Shown here piece after piece: positions 22,124-34,239 of a stretch of DNA of 64,000 nucleotides. The notes under the pieces are model-generated. The model did no database searches and had not been told where the DNA came from. It was given only the letters and a program-made list of their open reading frames with translations. This stretch comes from Cardinalis cardinalis (lineage: Eukaryota; Chordata; Aves; Passeriformes; Cardinalidae), in contig JACDOX010000334.1 in assembly GCA_014549065.1 (NCBI GenBank), positions 86,903 to 150,902 on the forward strand. The letters are read 5' to 3'. The position numbers were made by a program, and so were the translations under genes. The stretch's first letter is position 1; the number at the start of each line of letters is the position of its first letter.

Positions 22124-23311
22124 GTACTCCCTGTGTATTTTGTTTTTGTATATTTGGTTTTACTGTTTGGTAGACTCATTTTATGTTACTGACATTGCAA
22201 TCGATTGAGGGCTCCTCTTGCTTAACTAGAAATACTCTCCTGAAAATTAGTTTGGTGTAATTTATGTTGTTGTTCCTCCAAGACTCTGCCCATGGAGCTC
22301 TCCTCCCCAGCTATGCTGACTCATCTTTGTTCAGTCTCAGGAAAATTGATGGGGAGTGTGGGATGAGGATGGCACCAAAGAAAATTGGCAAGGAGCAGGT
22401 CCTTGACTTGGGACCCTTGGTTATAAAGCCCAGAGAGAGACGATATTCAGGAACTTAGAACAGCCATAAGCACCTTACTGGGAATTCATTTGGTATNTTT
22501 CTCCCTGCTTTGCTCTCGAGTGGCTTGGTCTTTAGAAAATGAAAAATAAACTGCAGAAGTTTTGAAAACTGTGCTTACCCTCCTGATATTTTACTGTGAT
22601 CTGCCTGGAGTAGACACTTTCTGCTGTTTTAAGATGTCTGTGAAGCACTGGCCTGAGAATTTTATGTCTTTTTCATTTAACCTGACATTTTGCTGATCAG
22701 AGGAATAGTGAACCCTCTCAGTTTGTGCAGTTATTGGAAAGCCAGATAGAGNAAAAAAAATTAAAAAGGGGCATCAGTGACACTTATGTTAGGGGTAGTT
22801 ATTCATATTTGCCTAAGGAGTCATTAGTACCTGCAACAATACTTTTTTAACTTTTGAATTGGTGTATTTGAAAGTTTTTGTGGGTATGGGGTTTCTTTGG
22901 GTTGAGTTGAAGCCAGGTCAAGAGAGGGAAGGAGATGGTCCTGTTCCTGTGTGATGAGGAATGTTATTTTGTCATTGCTGGTGACTTTCCACATGAGCAT
23001 AATTTTGCCTCTCCTCCTACATAAATCTTGTTGTGTCAGACCAGTTATGCTGCACCATCACTTGGTTAAAAGCTCTGAAGGGTCCTTCTTTCTGTGGTTA
23101 AAAGCTCTGAAGGGTCCTTGTTACCCTGTAGCCTTTAATAGTCAAATACTGGACATTCTTCCATCTCCTTTTGTGCAATGAGAATGTTATCTGAATGCAG
23201 ACAGGTCATCTGGTATTTTCAATGTCAAAAGAAATTTACATGCTCATAATCTATTAAAATTGAGGGAAGGTATATATGGATTTACTGATATTATATCTTA
23301 TTGGTTTCAAG
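22124..23311 (+). other. RASGRF2: Intron between window exons 6 and 7 (1.2 kb)
   Basis: Holds one short tandem duplication (23064-23127). Otherwise AT-rich intron with no recognised element. Confidence 0.85.
23064..23127 (+). repeat. 32-bp tandem duplication, two copies
   Basis: The block beginning ggttaaaagctctgaagggt occurs at 23064 and again at 23096. The first 23 bases are identical and the remainder has diverged. It looks like a simple recent duplication. Confidence 0.85.
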
Positions 23312-23421
23312 ATTCCCAGATATATTATAACACTTCATGAACTTTTGGCTCACACACCACACGAACACGTTGAGAGAAAAAGCCTTGAATTTGCTAAATC
23401 TAAACTAGAGGAACTTTCAAG
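23312..23421 (+). CDS. RASGRF2: RASGRF2 window exon 7: conserved DH helix
   Basis: This 110-bp exon covers residues 292-328: IPRYIITLHELLAHTPHEHV, then ERKSLEFAKSKLEELS and two bases of an Arg codon. The RYIITLHELLAHT stretch is the long conserved DH helix that contacts the switch regions of Rho-family GTPases, so this exon is central to Rac exchange. The acceptor is ttcaag and the donor gtaaga. Phase 0 to phase 2. Nearly all third positions are A or T, in sharp contrast with the REM exons further on. Confidence 0.96.
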
Positions 23422-25050
23422 GTAAGATTTTTCTACCTTATATCTGATAATTTTGAATTAAAGGTTTTGAAAAGAAAATCCAGTTTTTCTTTATTTTTAT
23501 TTGTTTTTGCTCTTTTAAAAAGATATGCATTTTAAAGAAAAGGATCAAACCCAAAACAGAAGATAATGAAAAATAACAAAAAAAGCTCAGTGTAATATTT
23601 TGTCTGTTCTATTTTTTTTTCTTTTTGGCAAATTTAAATCTCCAAGTGTCTCCTTGTATTTTGGTTAGGGAGAATCGAAATCACTATAGAAACCACCTAC
23701 TCCTGGGTTATGAACAGAGCAGTTCTCTTAACATAAAGAAATTTTATTTTTCTTAATTTAAAGAGAGGAGGGCATTTTAAATAATTATGGTCTTGGAAAG
23801 TACCTAGTTCTCTATCTGTGTTATAATTTTAGTGTGCTAGTGTGCAAAATGATTTCATATTTGCTTCCAATAATGCCAGATAAGCAGGAACTCGAGATAT
23901 ATTCTGAGAACTTTTGGTCCCTGTGGAAACCTGCACAATGAAGCTCTTCCCTGAACCCCCAGACCTTTTTCAGATGTTCCTCTCATCAGCCCAGTGAGAA
24001 ATGTATTTCTCCTCTCTGGGAAATGCAGTTTTCTGCTGTGAGCAAAGAGACCATGAGTGAACTCCAGGATATAAATATTCAGTGTCTGGAGTATTCACTA
24101 AAGATGTGCTTGGAGAATATGTAGTTGTAAAAGATCTGCACGAGCAGATAAATCAGCTTTGGACTGGCTTCATCACATAAGTCAGAGTTCACTGCTGATC
24201 CGACTGATTCACCACTGAACACTCAGAACTGGAGTCTGAGACTGAGAGATCCTCTCTGCTCATAAAGTCAGTAGAGACCGTAAATGTAAAATAAATGGAC
24301 TCATTTCCATCCCTTTAAGGTAGTTCTGAGGGAGGAGGAGATTCCAGAAAGTACAGTCCAGTCTCACTTTAGGAAAATATAATTGCAAGAGCATATAAGG
24401 TCCTGGGTTGGTTTCAGCACTAAAAAAAATTATAAAACCTGAATTTTTCTCTGCAAGGGGAGAATGGCTATAGAAAGAACAATAAGAGAAAGGAAATTAT
24501 GAAATATCAAAGCTGTGGTTGTTGAGGGAGAGGAAAGAGAAGGGGAGGGGAGAGCAGGGGAGAGGAGAAAGGAAAGGGGAAAGGAAAGGAGAAAGGAAGG
24601 AAAAGGGGAAAGGAAAGGAGAAAGGAGGGGAAAGGGGAAAGGATACATTGAATTATAAAGATGAAACAGGGACAGAGGAGGACCCTAAAGCCATGGAAAG
24701 GAAATCTTAAATGTGCCCTACACAATTCTAGGCAACACTTTCCTGTTNGTACACTAAGGATCAGGTTCTCTTCTATCAGCTGTGAAGTGTTTGTAGCTTG
24801 GTGGCATCTGTCAGATGTGCTCAGGAACAGTCACTAATCTGCCAAATTGGCTCCACTGCTGAAAAATCAAAATGATCACAAGAATGGTTTGAAAATGAGA
24901 GGAAAAAAGGCAGGAGACCTGCTCTGGAGTGATGAGGCACTGGATGGGTAGATCTGTAGCAGGTGGTGAAGGGCATGCACTGTATCTTCAGAGACACAGC
25001 AGGTGTGAGGCACGTTTTGGGGAGGTAAAGTGCATTTTTGTCCCCAACAG
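23422..25050 (+). other. RASGRF2: Intron between window exons 7 and 8 (1.6 kb)
   Basis: Contains a 120-nt purine tract (24524-24643) about 400 bp before the next exon. No other element recognised. Confidence 0.85.
24524..24643 (+). repeat. Polypurine tract (GGGAAA/GGAAA-type)
   Basis: 120 nt on the + strand are purine except for one C at 24555, and the last 88 nt are uninterrupted. The units vary around ggaaagg and gggaaagg. Such tracts can form triplex (H-) DNA. It is low-complexity sequence with no coding meaning. Confidence 0.9.
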
Positions 25051-25169
25051 AGTGATGCACGACGAGGTGAGTGACACAGAGAACATCCGGAAGAACCTGG
25101 CCATAGAGAGGACCATAGTGGAGGGCTGTGACATATTGCTAGATACCAGCCAAACCTTTATACGCCAAG
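25051..25169 (+). CDS. RASGRF2: RASGRF2 window exon 8: end of DH domain
   Basis: This 119-bp exon covers residues 328-368: VMHDEVSDTENIRKNLAIER, then TIVEGCDILLDTSQTFIRQ and one base of a Gly codon. It forms the last DH helix and the hinge into the second PH domain. The acceptor is caacag and the donor gtaaga. It completes an Arg codon at its start and leaves in phase 1. The sequence agrees with human RasGRF2 as I recall it except for one or two conservative changes (for example T for M before IVEG). Confidence 0.96.
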
Positions 25170-28100
25170 GTAAGACATTCCTCTGCAAAGCTGCCCAAAA
25201 ATAATGAAAAATACTGCACATGAAAAAGGCAACAGGGCTCACACTGCCATCGTCAGGCTGGGCACTGCGCTGGGCACTTGTCAGCATCCTGAGCCTGCCC
25301 CCTGTCCCTGCAGGGTGAGTCACAAAGTGCCCTGAAAACAGGTGATTTTGGGCTGTGGTTGGACCTCAGTTCTGTGCTGGTTTCTGCAGGAAAATCAGCA
25401 GCACGTGAGTGGCAAAGCCCCCATGGGACTGTGATTCACATTCTGCCTGGACTGTGGTCCCAAGGGGATGGAGCAGGGGAAGACCAGCACTCTTCTCCTC
25501 TCTGCCTATTGATGGCAGCTTTNGAAACTCTTTCTGTTGAAAATCAGTTACAGCAGAGGTGGAATTTGTTGTTAAGTTCCCAAAAACTCTGCTAGAATAA
25601 CATTTCCAGTTTAAATAAGGGACAGGTTTTTTTGCCAGGAACTGCAAATTGGTTACAATTCTTACTTGGTGGTGTTTACTTTAGCTGCTTATTTTCTCCC
25701 ATTTACATAATATTTTACTTTTGGATCTCTTGAAGCCAGTTACTGGGTTTGTACAAAATAACTACAGATCTGTAGTGCAGGATTTTTACAGGTTTTGCTC
25801 CTTTGTGCTGAAAAACATTAAATATACTCAGGAAAGGGTAGGAATATAATTTAGGTGCATCCCTTCCTGAAACCTTTTCCAGATAACCTCAGCAAAACAT
25901 CTGGTATTTGATGGGGCCATATTGCACCTGGTAATTAATAGGCTTTCTGTACATTTTGTAATGCATTTTATACTGTTTCTGTAGTTATGTGGCCAAACTA
26001 TGAATTTTCTGTAATAACTTCCAATATTATTTTTATGGTACACTAACAATATTGTTTTTACACCCTATTAAATGACTTGATTCTTCATTACATGTATNCA
26101 TTTTTATCTCTGAGGTATTTTAAGAGTTATGAATATGGCTTTCAGAAAAAAAATCAAGTTGTTTTGCATCCACAGCCAAAAAATTATAATGCTGTGATTA
26201 ACCTAGCTTGACTTGTACTATGAAATCTAGTTAAAGTTTGGATTTTTTTTAAAGATTACTACAATATGTATTTTTATTTATTGGGGTTTTCCCATTAAAA
26301 CTGACTGACAGTGTTTTGTCTGTGTACCCACTGCTTCATCAGTAAAACTTAGAAATTTTTTCTGTGGGAATCAATCTGTACAAATAACTGTTGGCTTCTT
26401 AGTCTCAGGCTAAACCCTGTAAGTGAATTAAATTCAGATTTATTTCTAGGCACACAGTCAGAGGGCAGTGGACAGGAGTCTGTGTTACAGAAGGTTGTAT
26501 CAGCTTATCTGGTGGAACATCCACTGCCTGTGATTCTGTGCAAGGGCAGAAATCTGAATAAAGCAAATGAAGTAATGGAGCCCATTTTCCTTTTACATCT
26601 GACAGTGGGGTCACGTTGGCAGTGGTGTCCATCTCCTCTGGTTTCAGTTAGGCTGCCATTTGTTGTGTTGATTAATGCAGATGGGCACAGGAACCTCTTT
26701 TCCAGCTTAAAAGAGGAGAGAGGAGCCACTACCTTTGTTCGGGCTTTTTTTTTGTGGATGTTAATGACAACTTTTTTATACGTTACAGACTTTTTATTTA
26801 TAAGAAGAGATTGATTCTGTTGAGTTGTGCATGTTGAGACCACAGGAACGGTCCCTGGCAGTGTTTTGCAATGCAGATTGTGAATTCTCATTCGAGTTTC
26901 TTGGGGTCTGATTTTCCCTGCCTCTTACTTAGGTACAGATTTTATAGTCAGGCACACAAACAAGTTAGGAATGTTTTCTTTGTGAGGCTGAAGGACACTC
27001 AGGGAATCTCAAATCTGTTGACATCCAAACAACTGAGCACCCTGAGCCCCTCTGATGCTTCTGCCATCAGCTGCTGTGAATTTACCTTTGCTGATAAAGG
27101 TATTGTAACCACAAAATCACGCAGTAGCTGAAGCTGGAAGGGACTTTGGAAATTACCCATTCCAGTCTCAAAGCAGCACCATCTGGAGGAGGTTGGTTTC
27201 TGCCATGCCCAGTCAGTATTTTGTTGTTTCCAAGGACAGAGACTCCACAGCCTCCCTGAATGAGCAACCTCTTCCAGTGTTTAACCCTCTGAGCAGTAAA
27301 AACAAACAAAAAAGAGTAAAAAAGCCTGAAAACCTCCAGCATGGGGAAAGCCAGGCTGAGCTGGTAAATCAGACAGTTCAATGTAGCCTTCCAAATGCTT
27401 AGGTTTGTTTATAAATCCATGCTTTTATATTCCTTGGATTGAGGAAAGGCTGAGAGGGTGACTGTTGAAGCATTGAAGTGCTGAAAGTGCTTAAGGCCTG
27501 AGGCTGGGTAAAAATTCATGNGATTACACTATTGTCCAAACTATACTGTTAATGAATGTTCTAAAATTAGCTTCACTTGCTCATTGCATCTGTGCATTGG
27601 CCAATTGTGACCATTTTTTTTCCTTAAGAGGAAATCTTAAGATTGGTAGAGCCAATGCCCAGTTTTGTTACCTACTAAAGCCTGATGAGAGTGCCCAAGG
27701 TCCTTGCTTGGGGTCAGCCATGCAGTATGTGTAGGAGATGTGTTCCTCTCTGCATGTTTGAAAGAGAGAAAATGCAGTCTCTGTTTTCTGCTTTTAGAGA
27801 GAGGTTTGCTCTGTTTTACCTTATTAAACAGTATTTCGGCTCNGTGCAAGAATATTGTTTAACCTCAGCTCATTATGGCAGAACAGAGCATGTTAGTCCT
27901 GAAGGCATTCCAATGAAAATAAAAATAAATAAATAAACAAAAATTACCAGTGACCTTACTTCTGTAACCATATAATATTTATAGGTACTATTACTATACT
28001 AAGCAAAGCAGAAACAAAATGTACAGATTGAATGTTGCTTCCCTAAATGTGTAGATGGAATTTTAGGACTAAAAGTACCCTGGGAATTTTGTCTGGGAGT

Positions 28101-29743
28101 TGTTTTGAACATGCTGGCCTTGCAGCGTGGCTTGAGGGACAGTCAGTGTAACATGGAAAAGTCACGGTTCCAACACATGGAAATGATCTCCTCCCTCTCT
28201 CCTACAGCTGAGGCAGGTTGGCTGCTTGACCAGGGGAAATGCACAACAGCCAGTAAATATTTATGGGTTTGGGTCAGAATGTAAGTGAATCTGAAATGTT
28301 CCAAACTCCTCTGCAAAATTCTAGAGTATAACTTCACTGTTGTGTTTCGGTGACACAAGTTATGTTATACNTTTAGTCTAAATGGAAAATGTCTGTCAGA
28401 GAACACTGTTCCCTGGCAAATTTACTGCTGTGTAACTTCCCATGTCAGTAGAAGTTTATATATTAATAATTTAAGGCTACTTAAATATATATAGAGAGAG
28501 CTAAGGGTAGAAAAAAATGTAGATAAATAGCACCTTTCTCAGTTACTGCAATTTCTCTGTTTGTTAATTTAAGATTGCGTATGTGAACTTTGAGAAAGAT
28601 AATCCTTTTGACAACACAGAGTAAAAATTGCTAATCTAATATTTCATGGATAATTCTGTCAGGCTGGCATTGTGTCAGGGTGCCACCACTACTTTGAGCT
28701 TTGATGCAGCTGTGCCACTTCGTATCTGGAAGGGGCAGGTCAAAACCTTCTCCTGCTGCTTGTTCTGCTGTGCAGCTCCTTTGCATCATCAGTTTCTTGG
28801 TGCTTTTGTGACCTTGCTCCTATCAGGGAGCTATGTCTGCCTCTTCNCAGCATTATTTTCATGCTGGTTTAGCTGTGTGAGTACCTGATGCTGGAACAAG
28901 GCACGAGCCAGTGTAAAGGTAATAGTGAGGAGAGATGTGTGGGAAGGAGACTAGGAGGTCTCTTGGCTGCCCTGTCTGCTAACAGCAAGTTGTATGGTAG
29001 AAATATTTCTGTTTAATCTACAGAGGAGTTGCACTTCATCACCAAATTTAACTCCTGCTCCCAATTTGGAGGTGATACACATGGTGGGATCAATCTGGAA
29101 AAATTGGTCACAGACTGAGATGTGAAACAGCAAGAGAAGCAGAGCTGTCCCCAGCCTGGAGCTCTGCAAAGCAAAATTCAGGCTTATGTAAGCAGGTTCA
29201 ATTTAGTTCGGGAGTGTTTTACTGGCAACACATTTCAGATGAGCTGTGGAGCACTGACAATTATGCAGTACAAGATGAGAAGAAGAAATGTGCTTCATTT
29301 CCATCTCTCTTGCACATGGGCACACGCACAAACTCTTTTCCATCAAAAAGAACTTTTCCATGTTCTTTCCCTTCTNTGTCTCTTTGGTTTGGAAGTGTCT
29401 TTTGCAAGTGTAGTGGCTATCAGAGTGGTGTTTGCTGTTCAGCCACATTTTCTGATCAATGGCCTCTTAGTGTGTTTAATTGCCTAATCAGCCCTGGATC
29501 TAATCTTGCAATGTACACAAGTGTTAGTTTAGATTGTACTTAAGTCTATTTATGATAACAAAAAAAAGGGAATCTGTGCAGTAAAAAAGAGATTGACTTG
29601 TTCTTGAAAGAGACGCTGATACACATTGATACTGGAATGAAGGATNGTGTTAATTAATGTAAGAATGTTCAATGAATTAACAGTTTGAGCATTACCTACT
29701 AGATATTACTGTAATACAGTGGATTTTCCACCTTCATTACCAG
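25170..29743 (+). other. RASGRF2: Intron between window exons 8 and 9 (4.6 kb)
   Basis: Contains one reverse CR1 tail (27108-27310). The rest (25.2-27.1 and 27.4-29.7 kb) is AT-rich intron in which I see no exon, RNA gene or recognised repeat. Confidence 0.85.
27108..27310 (-). mobile_element. CR1 LINE 3'-end fragment
   Basis: This is the reverse CR1 tail: aaaatcacgcag, then agctggaagggactttgg, then the reversed ORF2 end including acagagactccacagcctcc and acctcttccagtg. It is decayed, with no frame. A short A-rich stretch with aacaaac steps follows. Confidence 0.8.
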
Positions 29744-29904
29744 GTTCCCTTATCCAGGTCCCCTCAGTTGAGAGGGGAAAGCTGAGTAAAGTTCGCCTGG
29801 GCTCGTTGTCTTTGAAGAAAGAAGGAGAAAGACAATGCTTCTTGTTTACAAAACACTTCTTAATTTGTACAAGAAGTTCAGGAGGAAAACTGCATCTTCT
29901 TAAG
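29744..29904 (+). CDS. RASGRF2: RASGRF2 window exon 9: start of PH2
   Basis: This 161-bp exon covers residues 368-421. It reads [38 protein letters not shown] and [15 protein letters not shown]. These are the first beta strands of the second PH domain, which follows DH as in most Dbl-family exchange factors and supports DH activity at membranes. The acceptor is accag and the donor gtatgg. It completes a Gly codon and leaves in phase 0. It matches human RasGRF2 almost exactly by recall. Confidence 0.96.
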
Positions 29905-30880
29905 GTATGGACTTCATGTTATGATTCAATTTTCAAAATGAAAACATATCTTTGGTGAACTGCCAACATTTTGCTGTTTTATGGGTTTCACGTGAGCTTT
30001 GCATTAGTGGTTATAAACAAAAGTGGGGTGTTGCACAATGTTTAACTGCTTTGTCTTTTCATTGCAAATTATAGAATTCAGTCAATTTTCTTTTATTAGA
30101 CTCAGTTAATTCTAGTAAACTGGGGATTAGAAACAATGCATTGATATATCCATTTATTTGAAGTGGTGAATAAATTCAGTGTATGTAGCACTGAATTTAA
30201 GTCAGTTTTCAGTGCATAAATCAGTACAACCCTGCAGAATTGCCAAAGAACATTTTCCAGAGCTCTAATAAAATTAATTTTCAAAGTCAATTCAGTTTTC
30301 CTGAACAGCATGTTCTCTTAAAATAAAATGTNATCTAAGAACAATCTAGTTATATTTGTTGAGAATCTGTCTTTCATAGTGCTTGTGGGTAAAGAGATGT
30401 TGATAGTTCATGGAGTGGGTTATGTTGAATGGAATTTTAATTTGGCATACCAAGAGGTTATTAAGGGTCATGTGCTTTCCCACTTTGCACCTCTTACATA
30501 GTTCAAGTACTTATGCAAAATAAATTGAATCTAATGGAACCTTTAAGAAAACTTGTATGCATTTCACTTAAATTCAGAAGATGAAATTCTGGTTAACTTT
30601 TTTGGAACTCGTGAGCAAGTCTGTGTGTGGCATAAATTAAAGCATGGTAAAAGTGAAAGAAGTTTTGTGCATTGTACTGTTAATCTGCTGGATTCAGAAA
30701 AACATATTTAATCAGTTTGAGTTTAGTTCTTTAAGGAAAAAATGTGCATCATGAAATTGATGTATCTTCCTTAGAGCTCTGAGTAATGTAAAATGTTAGA
30801 GTCAGGCCTGTCAGCATTTAAAAAACCNGTGACAAATGGGAATAAATAACATTTGTGTGAAATGTGCTTTGTTTCCACAG
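29905..30880 (+). other. RASGRF2: Intron between window exons 9 and 10 (1.0 kb)
   Basis: AT-rich intron with no recognised repeat or gene. Confidence 0.85.
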
Positions 30881-30947
30881 ACAGGAGGTGTTCTGTCTCT
30901 GATAGAATGCACTCTGGTCGAGGAGACAGAAGCGAGTGATGATGATT
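30881..30947 (+). CDS. RASGRF2: RASGRF2 window exon 10: PH2 strand and acidic loop
   Basis: This is the smallest exon (67 bp), residues 422-444: TGGVLSLIECTLVEETEASD then DD and one base of a Ser codon. It gives one PH2 strand and the start of an acidic surface loop. It differs from the human sequence I recall mainly in the loop (ETEASDDD against a shorter-charged EPDASDDD). The acceptor is ccacag and the donor gtaagt, a strong consensus. Phase 0 to phase 1. Confidence 0.94.
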
Positions 30948-31746
30948 GTAAGTTAAATTCAGCTGTCAGTAGTAAGTACAGTTTCTAGTTTCCTAAAATT
31001 AGTACCCTTTTTTATTTTTTCATAAGAGCAAATAGATATGTTGTTGTGAAACCAGTAGAATACAGTGTAAAACTGATCCATTAAAACTGCTGTTCCAATA
31101 ATGGACATGCTGACTTGGATGGGTCATTGCTTTGTTGTATTTGTTCCTGCTGTTAACACCCTTTACTGGATTTTCAAGAGGGCTGGCTGGAGAAGTGTGG
31201 CTTTTGTATTCAAGTTCACCCAGAGCATCTCGGGAAAAAAAAAATGTTGAAAATTAAATTAAAGGAAAAAAAAACTTAAATAAGCTGCATAATAATTTGC
31301 TTTCTGGAATACATGGGAGTTGAGTGATTGGAAGAATTAATAGGAACTTTTTTGCCTTGGGCTCCCCACAAATCTGGAGTGCAAGCTTATTCAAATGGCA
31401 TTACANAATACAGTCTCAGGCTGATTTTGTTGTTACTTCTTTTGTCTTCCATCCTGCAGTTTGTCAAGTTTTGCACTTGAATTGTGAAAGTAGTTTTATT
31501 AATTTGAGTGATACTTGTAGTATGGTGGGGATGTATTAGCATACAAGTGTTATAAGAAACTTTTATCTTGAAGAGCAAATCCCAATATGTGAACAACAGA
31601 ATGAGTTGTTGGACACCTAATTGGATTTGCTCTTTATCAGCAAGATGTTTTATAGCTTTTCCATTGTAAATGAAATCACTGTTTTCTTTGTCTTACACGG
31701 TGACATTTCATGGTGTGACTTTTTTTCTCCCACTCTGGCTGTAAAG
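30948..31746 (+). other. RASGRF2: Intron between window exons 10 and 11 (0.8 kb)
   Basis: No recognised element. The acceptor is unusual in having purines immediately before it (ctgtaaag). Confidence 0.85.
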
Positions 31747-31883
31747 CAAAAGGCTCTGGGCAAGTGTTTGGACACCTGGATTTCAAGCTGATNGTGGAGC
31801 CCACGGATGCTCCTCCTTTCACTGTTGTCCTTCTGGCCCCGTCACGGCAGGAGAAAGCTGCGTGGACAAGTGACATCAGCCAG
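31747..31883 (+). CDS. RASGRF2: RASGRF2 window exon 11: C-terminal half of PH2
   Basis: This 137-bp exon covers residues 444-489. After the split Ser it reads KGSGQVFGHLDFKL, then TVVLLAPSRQEKAAWTSDIS and a final Gln. It holds the last strands and the closing helix of PH2; the Trp of KAAWTSDI is the conserved PH tryptophan. An N at 31793 leaves one codon as Ile or Met. The acceptor is taaag and the donor gtacct. The exon leaves in phase 0. A family-C LTR begins 17-18 nt after the exon end. Confidence 0.95.
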
Positions 31884-31900
31884 GTACCTCAGTGCTTTTC

Positions 31901-32605
31901 TGTCTTGGTTTGAAAAGCCAGGTGCCTGCTAAGGAATGCAGGAGCCTCCCCTGGAATGGAAAATGCAAACCCCCTCCCTCTGAATTATTATAATTTTGAG
32001 ATTAAGGGGCTCTCAGGCAAAGCTATGGGAGCAGGAATAACAGTTCTCTACTAGGAAAATTACAATACAAATGCAATAGTACAAACCAAACCCCAGCCAG
32101 AGCCAGACCATGCCCTGCCCCTGTGTGCCAGGGGTGTCCCAGCCCATCCCATGGGGGCTCAGCCCTCCTGCAGTGCCAGCTGTGGCTCTGCTGCAGCAGG
32201 GATCCTGCACAAGGGGGGAGTTTTCCTCTGCAGCTCCAGGGCTGCTGCAGATGGGCCTGGGCTCCTCTGGCCATGCAGGGCAGCAGAAAGCTGCTCCTCT
32301 GGCAATGCAGGGGGCAAAGGCTGCTGGGCTGGGCCAGGCTCAGATTGGATCCAGGTAGGAATGCTGGGCTGCTGCCCTGGGCACAGCATCTCCCATGGGA
32401 TGCTGGAATGGGATCAGCCCTGCAGGGACACTCCCTGGCCATGGACAGCAGGTNATTAATAATTAATGGCCATGGACAGCAGAGATCTGCTGGAGGGAGG
32501 ATTGGCTGTGGGAGAGGTAAAGAACACTGCCCCATGGACAGCAGAGAACTGCCCCAGCTCTGACAGATGCAAATGGAATACACACCCCCATTTCCAACCG
32601 AAGAC
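31901..32605. mobile_element. Solo LTR, family C
   Basis: The element starts tgtcttggtttg and ends cgaagac, giving inverted GTCTT/AAGAC termini. A 7-bp direct repeat, cttttct, lies across both edges (31895-31901 and 32606-32612), consistent with a 6-bp target-site duplication. Its middle is GC-rich with repeated gccatggacagcag phrases. I recognise it as a repeat common in songbird genomes but cannot name it. The coding strand of the element is not clear. The exact ends may shift by one base. Confidence 0.75.
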
Positions 32606-33219
32606 CTTTTCTNACCTGGTTTTGGTGAGGTCTTCCTTCACTCTGAGCTTCTGAAAACCAGCCCAACACAGGGGTGATGAACATCTTTGATTTGCTGTGA
32701 AAAAACATTAATGCTGCCTGTTGTCCTCAAAATTCTGTCGTTGCATTTGAGTCACCAGGGAGGTGTGTTTCTCAGAAACAGAGATGGGGTATAAACTTCA
32801 AAATTGTCCATCAACAAACATAGTGGTAAGTATTTTTATGTCTAAGAAGAGCCCATCTAAACACATATTTTGATTTAAGAAGAAGGTTTATTCATGTACT
32901 GGTTTATTCATGATTTTCATACAGATCAAAACCACCTGAGTCCTAGCATGAAAGTGATACCATATCACATCACTAATGAAGTAAGAAAATGGGATAAATT
33001 CTTTTTTCCACCAAAAATGAATGCTAACACACCATTATAAATAATTTCTGAGCATTCTGACAGTGTGCAGGAGCTGTCAATGTTGTGAATGAACAAAAAG
33101 GGTATTTAATTTTTTTTTAAATGTCAGGGATAAGTTGTTGGGTTTTTTAAAATTGCTTTTTACTTTAAACATAATAGACAAACTTTGTCATAATCTATTT
33201 GTGGAAAGAAGTTGAATGC

Positions 33220-33251
33220 AAAAAACAACAACAACAACAAAACAAAAAACC
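33220..33251. repeat. CAA/A-rich simple repeat
   Basis: About five CAA units flanked by A runs. Simple sequence. Confidence 0.85.
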
Positions 33252-34160
33252 AAAACCCCTGAACTTCNAGCTAACCAGAGCTAAATCAAGGCTATTTGTG
33301 TTTTGTTTATGCGCACAAACAAGAACATACATCTCTCATAGTTCTGAATTCAGGTCCTATCCTCTATTAATTTAGAGAGAAATAGCTGATTAGAGGAATA
33401 TCAGCATGGAATGTTATGCATTTCCAAAGTTGCTGTCATTGCTGGCAACATCTCCAGATGAATCATCATCATAATGAGGAGAAATTGCTTAAAAAATATG
33501 AATTCTGATTTATTTTGTGCCAGATTAACATTTTTGAAAGAACAAAAATAGGCAAATAAAAATCTCAAAATACAGTATGAGCTACAACTTACTGTCTTAC
33601 AGACAGACCTGGTTGGAGAATTTTTTACAAAACAGATTTTCAGGGAATTATTGTTGTTCCATTGATAAGTAAAATTACTGGAGTACTTTCCTGGCACAGA
33701 TAGGCCATTTAAGAATGCTACTAAGCCCATTCTTAGCCTAAATTATAATAATTTAAAAAATCATCTCATACCATGATTGGTGCTAAGGGCTTCTTTGAAA
33801 TATTTCAAGGTCAAATAGGGGAAATATAAGTACTTCTATTAAATGTGTTTCTCACTGCTTTTAGATAATGATTTGAGAAAATCATACTGTGAATTACTGC
33901 AGCTGCACTTTCCAAATAATCTTCAAATCCTGAATTGAAACCCACATAAAACTGCATAGATGATATTTTAAATTTAAAACTATAGATATAATCTAAACCT
34001 GAAGAGGCCTGTGATTATCAGGTTTGAGCAATCCAATATCAGTCATTGGTTTGAAATAAAATGTTCCACATTTCATTCTGGAAGTCATGTATTCTTGGAG
34101 TCAGGATAAATGTGTATGATAATTTCTGAAACTCCTTTTTACTGATGTAAAGAGATTGTC

Positions 34161-34239
34161 CATATATATACATATATATATATTTATATATATACATATA
34201 TTTATATGTATACATATATATGTATATACATATATGTAT
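34161..34239. repeat. AT dinucleotide-rich region
   Basis: 79 bp of TA/CATA steps, largely self-complementary, so it can fold into cruciform or hairpin forms. Variable-length microsatellite. The open frames across it are low complexity. Confidence 0.9.

Noticed and set aside
32023..32583. 186-codon frame on the - strand
   Set aside because: It falls entirely within the GC-rich centre of LTR-C and resembles no retroviral protein.
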